This document shows, piece by piece, positions 12,815 to 27,342 of a stretch of 64,000 nt of DNA; position 1 is the first letter of the stretch; each line of letters starts with the position of its first letter. The stretch lies in NCBI GenBank assembly GCA_023512835.1, contig CM042085.1:6362062-6426061 (forward strand), read 5' to 3'. A model generated the notes under the pieces. That model was not told the origin of the DNA, made no database searches, and saw nothing but the letters and a program-made list of their open reading frames with translations. Both the position numbers and the translations under genes were made by a program. The DNA is from Taxillus chinensis (lineage: Eukaryota > Streptophyta > Magnoliopsida > Santalales > Loranthaceae).

Positions 12815-13412
12815 ATTTAATGCCGATGCCGATGTGGGAGGGCCTTCTTCCTTCCTTCCTGATCTCCTCCGTCATGATCATGTCTACTACTTCGAGAATA
12901 CCATTTTATTTTTCCCAAAAGAAGCAGAAATAGATTGTACCTGGTTGACTGCCAACCTTCGGCATAGTACTAAGCAAGGCACCGGCATTTACTTCGTCGG
13001 TGAAAGTAATTTCTACCGATTTTAATTGGTCTTTGGCCTCATTGAAGGAATTTAGATGCTCTCTAAAATTCCCATTTTCTGGCATTTTTAAATTAAACAG
13101 CTTCTTAATTAAAAATACCTTGTGAGCTGCAGAGGGCTGCTCGTACATATTCGAGAGAGCTTTTATCAGTCCTGCAGTTGTATCCTGGTCTTTGACGTTG
13201 AAGGCCACAGATCTCGTCAAGCTTAGACGGACCGCCCCCAAGGCTTTGCGATCTAGCACCTTCCAATCGTCGTCTTTTATTTCCGCCTGGCTTTTCTCCC
13301 ATCGGCAGTACAAGTCTTTCTGGTACAGATAGTCCTCCATCTCGCATTCGCTAAAATCGAAATTCGTCCCGTCGAATTTCTCGATCTTGTATGAATCCTT
13401 CTCGGACGCCAT
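12815..13412 (-). pseudogene. Copia gag, frameshifted at its C-terminus
   Basis: Begins MASEKDSYKIEKFDGTNFD and continues with copia gag (retrotrans_gag-like) signatures such as KALGAVRLSLTRSVAFN and FLIKKLFNLKMPENGNFREH. The continuous frame stops at 12906. Downstream residues expected for gag, such as GWQSTRYNLF, appear in another frame, so at least two small indels lie between 12990 and 12815. Gag would form the virus-like particle. Confidence 0.88.
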
Positions 13413-13593
13413 GGCACCTTCTTGAACTCGAACTTACTGTTTCACCGTGGCGTGAATAGTACCGGTATACGCGAGTGGTACGTATACACAACACCGAAAT
13501 ACTCAAGAACAAATCTTTTCTGATGTGACAGATCAGACACAGCTGCAGCCACAGAGCATACTCAGAATTTGTCAAGACAATTCGGACCCGGAG

Positions 13594-13605
13594 CTCTGAT
13601 ACCAG
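13594..13605 (-). promoter_or_regulatory. Primer-binding site of the copia element
   Basis: The minus-strand sequence TGGTATCAGAGC lies two bases inside the 5' LTR. It matches the 3' end of plant initiator tRNA-Met, the usual primer for copia elements. Confidence 0.92.
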
Positions 13606-13606
13606 T

Positions 13607-14045
13607 TGTTAGGAGGAAATACGGAAATAGGAGGAAATAAAAATGGTACACCGAGAATTTTACGTGGTTCGGGAAATTCCCTACGTCCACGAGCTACCTG
13701 CAGATTTTCACTATGGAGAGAAAAATATACCGTGTTTACAAACACTCATCCCAATACCCAAATACACCCGAGAAATTATCAAATTGATAATTTTCTCTCT
13801 CTCTATTTTCTCCTCTCTTTATTTCTTTTCTCTCTATTTTCTCTCTCCCGTATTGGGACTTGTTGCTGGGATGCAAAAATACATTGCCGAGGGTTCCTTT
13901 TATAGGCTGAAGGTAGCGTGTCTTCTCCGCGTTTGGCACACCACGTTTGACAAAAAAAGGTTTGCGTAACCTTTTCTTCTTCTTCTTCTTCTTTTCTTTC
14001 TTTCTTTTTGGGCGGTGAGGTGGCGTCTAGCCGCTATTGTTGACA
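13607..14045 (-). repeat. 5' LTR of the copia element
   Basis: About 439 bp with TGTTAGG and TTGACA ends on the plus strand, followed by the CTTCG duplication at 14046-14050. It should hold the element promoter, reading leftward. Confidence 0.93.
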
Positions 14046-14056
14046 CTTCGTAACGT

Positions 14057-14065
14057 ACGGAGATG
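14057..14065. repeat. 9-bp target site duplication of the MULE, left copy
   Basis: ACGGAGATG occurs directly before the element and again at 14797-14805 directly after it. Nine bases is the hallmark size for Mutator-like elements. Confidence 0.85.
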
Positions 14066-14796
14066 GAGTTTGGATCCTCAACGGTTGAAGAAGCTACGGT
14101 TCTTTTACAATTAAACGAAACGTCAACGTTTTATTTAAAAATAATAAAAATTACCAAGCTACCCACACGCGCTCCCTCTCTCTCTCGATCTTTCCAACAG
14201 AAAGCAAGACAAGATCTTACACCCCTTCTCTGTCATGGCGCATCCCCATCCCATCGGCACCCTCCAAAGTACTCTCCCTCTTCCCTTCCTTCCCTCGCCC
14301 AACCTCGGCTCAGTCCAACCGGGTCTCTGTCGCTTCCTCCCTTAACGTGGTTCCTCGGGCTTGAAGTCCAAGGTTTTTGTGTGCTTGACTCCGGTGATGG
14401 ACGAATCGACCGGAAAAGCCAGTCCGTCCGCATCTCTGACCACCATCAAAGTCCATTTGGAAAATTGAAACCTCCTGATTTAAAATAGATTTGGGTTTCC
14501 TGATATCCGAGCAGATTTTGATGTACCCTATTTATAATAATTTCTGGGAGTGACGATTATTTATTGGGAGAAACGAATTTGATTTCGATATAATGTAAAG
14601 CATGGAGAGAGAGATTTAGTATACAGGAAAAGGGAGCGAGCACTGTGACTAACTGGAGTAGTAAAGGAAGGCTACGTACCCATCTTCCTCGCGCGTGGTT
14701 TTGATATAATGTTTTTATTTTACAATAGCAAAACGATGGCGTTTTTTTCAACCGTAAAAGAAACGTAGCAAAAACTACCGTTGAGGATCCTTACCC
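14066..14796. mobile_element. Non-autonomous Mutator-like element with captured gene sequence (Pack-MULE-like)
   Basis: A 731-bp element flanked by the perfect 9-bp duplication ACGGAGATG. The ends form terminal inverted repeats of about 67 bp, roughly 75-80% identical by eye; both carry GGATCCTCAACGGT and TTCTTTTAC. It encodes no transposase. The interior at about 14230-14480 is exon-like: one frame reads like a Ser/Pro-rich organelle-targeting N-terminus (SLFPSFPRPTSAQSNRV), another reads VMDESTGKASPSASLTTIKV. The same sequence recurs at 29.24-29.62 kb and, inverted, at about 51.5-52.4 kb. In the 51.5-kb copy the exon ends at a clean GT donor, and copy 1 runs on past that point into what would be the intron, so capture was probably at DNA level. 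Confidence 0.85.
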
Positions 14797-14805
14797 ACGG
14801 AGATG

Positions 14806-16832
14806 AGGCTTTAATGAAATCCACCCAAACATCATCCTACCATAAACTCATGCATAGCGGGACCGAGGAAGGGCGAATGGTACCCGCAAGCACGGGCCAT
14901 TCATATATTTCATATTTTCATGTAGGGAGGTGTGCAACATCTCCAGATCTCTCGCAATCAATTTAATGCAACTAACTGGGCAGTTGGGCAGATCACTTAT
15001 GTTTTCTGAAATTCGTGAAAATCTACTTTGCATTGACGAATCAATTTTTGGTAATGCAGGTAATATTTAGTATCCCAAGTCCATGGATTGATTGCTAATG
15101 AAGACCGATACGGCCGTTGGGGGCTCCCAGCCTCCCACGACGAGGATGCCTTGGCCGATGAGAGAGAGCCATGACAACCGCGATCTCAAGTAAGAGACGT
15201 GCGAAGAGGGTCATACTACTGGTGGACATATTTGTGCCCACGTCTTGCTTTATTTATTTTAAATGTTTTCTTAATAAATTTCCTTGTAAATAGGATTGTT
15301 GGCAGTAAATAAAGGCAGTTCGAATATCGATTCTCTCTATATATCCTTCCTATTCTGCTCCTTCCTCCCCAGTCCCCTCCCTTCACCTATTCTTCTTCTC
15401 GTGGAGGTCTGCCCCCTACAGCCAAATATCCCCCAACACAGATCGTTACTGGTAGGGAAATGCAGTCTGACTTGGTGTTATTTGTCAAATGTTGGCATAT
15501 CATCAATCAGTAAACATATAGTGATTTCTGACACGAAAGGTTTTCTTTAGTTATTCTTGAGTAAAGAGCCTTCCCAAGTAGATGAATTCATGGAAACTGT
15601 AAAACTTACTTCCATATATCAGTAAATTTGAAGGAAGGCCTGGTGATTTTTGAGTAAAGAGTCAATCGGGTGACATCAAGGAAATAAATAACAGTTCAAT
15701 CTAACCAGGCCCAACAATCAAGAAAAGCAATGCGCATTTATGGAGCAGAATTAATACGGGTGCCAACTAAAATATGGATGATACCTGAATTTGCATAAGC
15801 TGTTAATGTTAATTCGCCTCATGCTGCTGTCCACATTGCATCTACTACAGATAAGCAAGACATTGGTTATCTGCTTGAAGCATAAGACTCGTATCTGTGA
15901 CCTAGGTTTGGAGATTTGGTGGTCTTTTCAGTGCATCAAATGCAGTGAATTCATGCATTAAATGAGGTCAATAGTCAATGGACAGAGTCATACATTACCA
16001 CGGAAACAGCTTGTCCTCTACAAGATACTTATCACAGCCTTCTGGTCTATAATATTACTAAAAATCATATATAACATATCACAATTGAAGGAAAAGGCAA
16101 CAAAATCGTCATAAAGTCATGATGACCATTAAAGATGTAAACGGAATTTGTTTTCAGCAAAGAAAGAGTACAATATTAAGAGAAATGCTAGTTACAAGTT
16201 TTTAGGCACACATGACAATATCTACAGGTGAGGCTGATCAAATTACTGACCAACGGAAAGGCATGTACAAAAAAGACTTGCATCAACATTTCTCTAATTT
16301 TAATGAGAAATCCTCATAGAATACGAAGGTAATTAAATGAACAAACCGAAATAAACCAATTCATAGAGGTATCCTATTCCTACACGGCAAATAACCTTAA
16401 CTGAACTCACATGCACAATAAGTAGTAGTGGCCAGTAATATCGCATTCCTTTCAATAATTAATGCATACCCAGCTATCATTTTTGGCCAGACCATATTGC
16501 AAACAATTGACAATTCAAACAGTCTCATTCTTAGCAACTTGTCACCAATATGAGGATCCAGCAACCCTCTTTTATGATTTCTCCATTTAGATTAAATCTT
16601 CACAGATACTATCGTTGTTCAGTTATTCATGGTGAGACAAATAAGATTAAGGCCCAAGTGCAGCTCAACGTCTGCAGAATTAGCAATCAACCCGAACCAA
16701 GAATGACCAAATTTTCAACCCACTTAAAACATTGAATCGAAAGCATTGAAAATTAGAGAATGGATTTAACAATCACACATTTCGAATCCAGCAGCAACAG
16801 CAACAAAGCCTATTTTCGCAACATGAAGCAAA
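14806..16832. other. Intergenic DNA downstream of the S40-family gene
   Basis: No convincing gene. Roughly the last 100 bases (16740-16832) are likely the 3' UTR of the minus-strand S40-like gene. Short frames here have no recognisable homology and biased composition. Confidence 0.5.
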
Positions 16833-17441
16833 TTATATTCCATGATCAATTAAACCTGTTTGTCTAAACACAGCATTGCGAACCTGGCGCAGATCTCGCC
16901 CCTTGAGCGTCCGACCCATGCCTTCGAGCACCGAACACGCCAGCATCGGCGACCGCACACAACTCCTAGCCACCATCTCATGCGGCGGCAACATCTCGCC
17001 GTCCCCGTCCCGGTCGTCGATTTCGTCGAACTGGAGGTTCCTTCGCGCCGCGTGCGACAGCAGCGGGACGTTGACCGGCGCCGATTTGCGGCGAGTCGGC
17101 GAACCCGAGGGCTTCCGAGGCCGCCGCGGGATGGTCGGAATCGCCCGCCCGGACGGCGGAGAAGAAAAGTCTGGATCTTCCGGCAATGCGGCGAGGATTC
17201 CGAAGCCCTTGGAGATCGGAATCCGGTTACCCGGGGCGCATGAAGGCGGCGCCTCCGACGTGAGGTTGTCGGTGCGATGCGGCGTCGGTTTTGACGCCGC
17301 CGTAAAGCCTCCCGTCCATAAGACTTCGTCTTCGTTGAACTCGTCCCCGTCGGAGGCCGCGGTACGATAGGACGCGCCTAGGAGTCGGTCGGCAGACGGC
17401 GTATTGCGGCGGCGGAAGGTGGTGGCCCCGGGAGCGTCCAT
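16833..17441 (-). CDS. S40 / DUF584 family protein (senescence regulator-like)
   Basis: A single-exon frame of 202 residues. The C-terminal half carries the family signature: EMLPPHEMVARS (about residues 149-160), then LACSVLEGMGRTLKGRDL and RQVRNAVFRQTGL near the end. The N-terminal half (RRRNTPSADRLLGA, then Pro/Ser/Arg-rich) is typical of the family's variable region and partly disordered. S40 proteins are small plant nuclear proteins linked to senescence and stress; biochemical function is not established. Length fits the family (about 150-200 aa). The start at 17441 is the first Met in this frame that gives a family-like N-terminus. The coding region is GC-rich against AT-rich flanks, which is normal for this intronless family. 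Confidence 0.88.
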   Translation of the reverse strand: MDAPGATTFRRRNTPSADRLLGASYRTAASDGDEFNEDEVLWTGGFTAASKPTPHRTDNLTSEAPPSCAPGNRIPISKGFGILAALPEDPDFSSPPSGRAIPTIPRRPRKPSGSPTRRKSAPVNVPLLSHAARRNLQFDEIDDRDGDGEMLPPHEMVARSCVRSPMLACSVLEGMGRTLKGRDLRQVRNAVFRQTGLIDHGI

Positions 17442-17473
17442 GACGGAGGAAGCGAACCGAGGGAGGGGGCAAT

Positions 17474-17481
17474 GACGTGGC
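17474..17481 (+). promoter_or_regulatory. ABRE-like GACGTGGC motif upstream of the S40-like gene
   Basis: GACGTGGC contains the ACGTGGC core bound by plant bZIP factors. It lies about 33-40 bp upstream of the start codon at 17441, so it may be in the 5' UTR. S40 genes are reported to respond to ABA, salicylate and darkness, which fits, but one short motif is weak evidence. Confidence 0.35.
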
Positions 17482-17496
17482 AGATGACGGAACCAC

Positions 17497-18640
17497 GAGA
17501 AAGTCGGACCCTCGCTTGTCCCGTCACAAGTAGTCGTCAGCTGCTAGGCCGAGGCGGGTCAGGATCGACCCACCATTGAAATTGATATAAATTTGTACGT
17601 GCGTGACTCCGGAATCCGCAACATCTGATTTGTTGTTAAGATCATGGTACGACATCTGTTAATATAGTTATGTCAGACTCATTCGGGTGAGGTTTTTAAA
17701 AAGAAAAAAAAAATCTAAAATATGTTATGTGCAGTGAATAATGCATTTTTAGTATCTAATGAAGTAGAACAGCAGCCCCCATCTGGTGATTTTAATATGA
17801 TTCAACAGTGAATACAACTCAACCATAACTGGCAGGCAGTGATCAGTGCCTCTAGTCATATTTAACTTTAACATTAAATATGACTCAATCTTTGCCATCA
17901 AAGGCTCATATCATAAATCAACGCTGTTTCAAAGGGTACAATTGTAGATAAACAAAACAATGATTGCCATCTAATGACCTAACCTAATGAGTAATGACCC
18001 AGTAGTTTTTTTTTTTTGTTTGTTTCATATACTTATTTATCTCCACGGCATTCACAAGCGGCCCTCTTTTCCCAAATTTAAAAGATAAAAAAAAAACAAA
18101 GGGAATTAATTATCCTTAAAAGATATGTTGGTTGGTGTATCCTTGGAAGACGAAATCTCCCCTGAGCATTTTCTGATATATTAACGATCACTCTGCACAG
18201 TTCAGGCATGCCCGGAATTATTGCTCTGAATTCTCTTAAATTTCTGCAAAGTATGTGAAAGCCCAGGGCAGTCAAGTTCAATCCATGAGTATGTGATTTT
18301 TAAAATTATTTTTTATTTTCAAATTTAAGTTTTAAAATTTTAAATATTTTTTTAATTTTTTATTATCTGAATTCATTATTTTTTATTTTAAAAAATTATA
18401 TAAAATTTATTTTTTAAAATTGTAATAATATAAAAAATATAAAAAGTTATTTTAAAAAATCGAAAATGGCTGGTACCATTATCCATTATTACTAACTACA
18501 ACAGCTGTCTGCATCATTTAAAAAAAAAAAAAGAATTAATCCCATGTCATTGTCATGATTCCATTCCCCTATTGGGAATTTTGTCGTCAAATCAGTCCTT
18601 TTATATGATTTGTAAAGACTTGGGATGTAATAGGTTGTAA
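17497..18640. other. Intergenic DNA between the S40-like gene and the tRNA
   Basis: Includes the S40-like promoter region. The rest is AT-rich with a T run near 18007 and an AT-rich block at 18300-18460. No gene seen. Confidence 0.5.
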
Positions 18641-18713
18641 GGGGGTGTAGCTCAAATGGTAGAGCAAGTGCTTTGCAAGCACAAGGTCGAAGGTTCAATT
18701 CCTTTCATCTCCA
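18641..18713 (+). tRNA. tRNA-Ala (anticodon UGC)
   Basis: A 73-base cloverleaf, no intron. The acceptor stem GGGGGTG pairs with CATCTCC (two G-T pairs), discriminator A. The D stem GCTC/GAGC has GGTA in the loop. The anticodon stem-loop has loop TTTGCAA with anticodon TGC. The T arm GAAGG TTCAATT CCTTT contains a perfect B box GGTTCAATTCC. The outermost anticodon-stem pair is an A-A mismatch (27-43) and position 15 is A, not G, so it is slightly unusual but looks foldable. A T-rich stretch (TTCTTTT) follows within 10 bases and can serve as a Pol III terminator. It supplies alanine for GCN codons. Confidence 0.85.
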
Positions 18714-20234
18714 CAGTGTTCTTTTGCGCTGCGCCGTCTCTTCAGAAATGGAAAAGGACAAACTAGAGCTCAGAAATGGCTCTGTGTGTCATTGTCTGTG
18801 GCTTTGTTTTATCATACATGCGTTTTAAATTAATTCGAGAACGATTTATGTTTTTTTAGGGAGGGTATAAAATATGCTACGTTGCGGTGGGAGATTATAA
18901 GTGAGAGAACTCACGACGGAACCCCATACCCTTACTTAGCCCAGCCCACACCGTCCTTTTTCCTTTTTTTAATTTGGTTAAAAGTCAGGGAAAACAAATA
19001 AAAAAATTAAATGACATTATTTTTAAAAATAATTAAAGTATTTATTAATGATGTACATTTATTTGAGTTAATATTTTTTAAAAAATAATTCTATTTAAAA
19101 AAAATTGGTGAACCAAATAAACCCTCCTCCCTCCCTGTTTAATTTTGAAAAGCACATTGAAAAATGTATTAATCAGTCAAGTTTAATTTTGGTCGATTGC
19201 TTTTAGACTTTTTAAAAATTGTCTATTAAAGTCTATTTACTAAAAAAGCACCCTTTTGTCCGAAGAACTTATTATATCGTAGCAAAGCAAAGGTTTTCTC
19301 ATATTTACAATATTTTTTAACATACATTTATCACAAGCCCGTGAAAATTGCTAAATTAAAGACTGCTGACATTGGATCATATATTCTTGGCTCTTTCCCA
19401 AGCCTCCCATGGCCAAAAGATAAGACCATGGATGAGTATGGGAAGTCAAATGCAAGCAGCCTGTAATTGTATCACATGACTACACTATTGGACGGAGGTA
19501 AAATACAATCTCAGTTCTTTCATCTAGTATCTAAGGTTGACCAATACCGATGCAAAACGTGAAACACTTGCACCGAGCTCGCACGTGCTTCCTGGCCGGG
19601 CTATAGATCTCAGATCCAGTATCCATACGGAAATAACAACAAAAGATAAAAACGTCAAGGAGCAGATACGATGCATCTTTCACTAAGATTTGGATATTTG
19701 AAGTTTCTTACTGCATGCAAATTAGCTTTGTCTTCTGTCCCCCAGCCCCAGCATTTTCTCAGGTTGACAGAAAAGCCCAAACCATTGGGCACTTGCTTTT
19801 GCAGTGAAACATGAAAATATCCACGCCTGTTAAATTGAGAGAGGACATCTTGGCTTAGCCGCTTACATTCTTAACAAGCGCTCTCCATTATCTTGACCAT
19901 CTAATAACATAAAACCATAACACCATTTCTAAATAACATAGTTGTTTTCTTCCATCCAGTTCTCATCTGTGGGGGTTGAGCAGAGATCGAGTACTTCAAC
20001 GTAGATATATTGAGTTGACTGTTGGCTGAGGTACCTGGAAACAGGCGCCGCACAAGTTGCAGGCTTCAGCATTCCTCATGTGATGGCTGCTTTGGAAGGT
20101 GAAACAAATTTAGGCTCAAGTATCATTTATTTATCCTTTTCAACTAATGTGATGCAATGAACACCTGCTCTACAACCTAGTCAATGGAACATGAAAATGA
20201 AAAAACTGAACCTGGAAAACCAAGAATGGCACTC
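18714..20234. other. Intergenic DNA and probable 3' UTR of RECQL1
   Basis: AT-rich sequence without a recognisable gene. The stretch from about 19.9 kb to 20234 is the likely 3' UTR or downstream flank of the minus-strand helicase gene. Confidence 0.5.
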
Positions 20235-25172
<4,938 letters not shown>

Positions 25173-25195
25173 GGCGGCGGATCGTCCCCAAGATT

Positions 25196-25203
25196 TTTCC
25201 CGC
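25196..25203 (+). promoter_or_regulatory. E2F-type site TTTCCCGC upstream of RECQL1
   Basis: TTTCCCGC matches the E2F consensus TTTSSCGC exactly and lies 24-31 bp upstream of the RECQL1 start codon. E2F sites are common in promoters or 5' UTRs of S-phase and DNA-repair genes, so this fits the gene's function. Binding is not shown by sequence alone. Confidence 0.5.
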
Positions 25204-27342
25204 GCTAAACTTCCCTCCCAAAAAGTCCCAAACAATAAAACAAAACAAGCGCCCCGAACCAAGTTTTGCTGTGACGTGCGACGTCAATTCAAATCGATCG
25301 ATTATTCGGGACGGGACGGGTCGGACTGATCCGAATCCGACCCGGAATATTCGTTTTCATCATGTGATTTTGGCATTTATTATCTTGTATTTTTTTAAAA
25401 AAGGCAATTGCACAATTGTAACAAATTACTTTAATTTAAGCAATTAAATAAAATAGTCAGATTGTGAAGAAAACTTTGTTTGTTCACGTATTAAAAAGAT
25501 GAGGATGTGAGTCAAACACTTTTCCCTTTTGTTTTAAATGTTCTTTCTTTTTCTTTGAATCCTCTATAAAAAAAAATACAAACACAATTATGTCGGCTCA
25601 GTCCAGCAAGATATTGTTCGACCATGAGACTGTATAAGTCTGGCTCTGGCATGTTGTCGACAACAATGCAAGTTAAGAAGAGTAAAACATATAGGAGTTG
25701 TTATGTAAAAAAAAAAAAGTTGTTTATTTAGAAATAAAATAGATAGAAATATAGACGATGGGTGGGTGGAGATGGCCTGGGTGTGCAGAGTTTTCTTTTT
25801 CCTCCTTTTCGATTTTGTTCTTCAACTTGAAGTAGGACAAATTTTATACTTGTCTCTCTTCCAGGGTTCTTCATGGCATATTTGTTTTAATTCATGTTTT
25901 TTTTGTTTGAAATATGATAGACTGTGAAGATGTAATCTCTTGCTGTAAACTCTAATATGATGAATTTCTTTTGGTGAATGGCTTAGTGTTGAGATTTTTA
26001 GTATAGATTTGGGGGTTTTGAGTTTAATTCAACAAGAGAACGGTTTGATCTTTATTTATTTATTTTTCTTCCCATGTTGTCTTTGTTTCAACAACTTGTT
26101 AGTTGTCACTATTCTATCCTTTCCTATTTCTCTAGGGAAAAAATTAAGTTGGTTGCTTGTGGATTTGGTGGTGAGGTGTGGCCGTCAGACATGGAAGACA
26201 GCCTTGCTTGTGGTTATGGACAGGTTTGGGATAGAGCTGCTGTGCTTTGAAGGTCTGCTGTACTGGAGCCGTTGTGATTCTGGTCCGATAATGCTGCAGA
26301 TCTTGTAGTGAGGGTGCTAGGCTTGGTTGTAGACTACTGGTATGGTTTAGAGTTTAGAGTGGAGTAGGCCGTGGGCTAGACTGTTTTGGAGTGGAGGGGG
26401 GGCTAGTGGCCGTTCGACTGGTCTGTGTGACTGTGTCTGGTCTGGTGTGAAGAAGATGGACGGGAGAGGAAATTTGGTGGAGGAGCAAGGCTGCAAATTA
26501 GTTAAATGGGTGAGGCTTGTTGGACCCCTTGTAGCTGTGGAATTTATATGCGGCGTGCGTGCCTATATTTGTTTTCATTATGAGTGATTCATTTTCAGCA
26601 TACTCGCCATTGGTTAAGGACAGAGGGTTTGATAGCCAATCGAGGATCGAGGGGCCTAGAGCCTAGCCAGGGAGATAAAGATAAAGGCTTGTATTGGCTT
26701 ATAAGGTTTCTGTTTGAAATTCTTGCTTGTGATATGAACTATATATTATGCTTGCACATGGCTATAAAGTTTGCCATTATTACATTGTTACAGTTGTAAG
26801 TCAAGATAAGTTACAGTGAGTGAGATTACAGGTTACAGCCGTGATATGTGACAGTGAGATAACAAGTTATGTGCTGGAAAAACGTTGCCAACATTGTTGC
26901 AGCTAGAAGCTATGATAAAGTCGCCAGCTTTGAGAATTTGGTGACCATTTTAAAGGAAAAGGATTTCAAGTTAACGTAGACATAGCCACATAGGACTAGG
27001 CCTATAAATAAGAGGAGGCACATGACAGAGAACACACTAGGGAGAGAACAAGAAATTAGTGAGCCGTACTATCATCAGTGTCCTCTAATTACATTCCCCT
27101 TAGAGAAATTTAACGAAGCCCTCATTATAGAGGAGAGGGGGGGGAAATGACAACACAATTTCAGAGTGGGCATGTGCCACCCCGACTGCTACTAGCCACA
27201 ATGAAGTGTCTTATTGGTCCATATACTCACGCATAAACATTTGAAGGACTAAAAAAGATTAATTTGTGGTTGGCAAGGCAACATTGTGAGGTAACATTTG
27301 AATACACAGCTTTTTCTCTCTTAATAATCATAAGTTTAAAAA
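25204..27342. other. RECQL1 upstream region and intergenic DNA
   Basis: A GC-rich upstream stretch (25.2-25.36 kb) gives way to AT-rich DNA. The longest plus-strand frame (26009-26308) is Leu/Phe-rich and resembles no known protein. A possible solo LTR occupies part of this stretch and is listed separately. Confidence 0.45.
26519..27157 (+). mobile_element. Possible solo LTR or LTR fragment
   Basis: Begins TGTTGGACCCC and ends near GGGAAATGACAACA. A TATA box (CCTATAAATAAGAGG) at about 27003 is followed by a purine-rich leader-like sequence (GGAGAGAACAAGAAATTAG) and then a plausible U5-like stretch, as in many copia LTRs. I found no matching five-base flanks and no second copy in the window, so this is tentative. 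Confidence 0.3.

Larger units (their letters stand above)
9023..14045 (-). mobile_element. Ty1/copia LTR retrotransposon, Tork/Tnt1-like, complete but defective
   Basis: A 5,023-bp element on the minus strand bounded by two LTRs of about 440 bp and the duplication CTTCG. The primer-binding site TGGTATCAGAGC (initiator tRNA-Met type) follows the 5' LTR and a purine tract AAGTGGGAGAT precedes the 3' LTR. Domain order is gag, CCHC knuckle, protease, integrase, reverse transcriptase, RNase H, which is the copia order. The gag starts IEKFDGTNF and RT has LLLYVDDMLI; overall the polyprotein resembles Tnt1. The LTRs differ by about eight substitutions, all transitions, and a few one-base indels (about 98% identity by eye), so insertion was recent. 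Yet the coding part has at least five frameshifts and one TGA, so it cannot make its own proteins. Confidence 0.95.

Noticed and set aside
16860..17370. Plus-strand frames opposite the S40-like gene
   Set aside because: They are antisense shadows of a GC-rich coding region; the minus-strand frame matches the family.
18641..18713. Plastid-derived trnA
   Set aside because: Plastid trnA-UGC has a large intron and a different T arm; this copy is intronless and closer to nuclear tRNA-Ala.
26009..26308. A 99-residue plus-strand protein
   Set aside because: Low-complexity Leu/Phe-rich composition, no homology and no supporting splice or start context.
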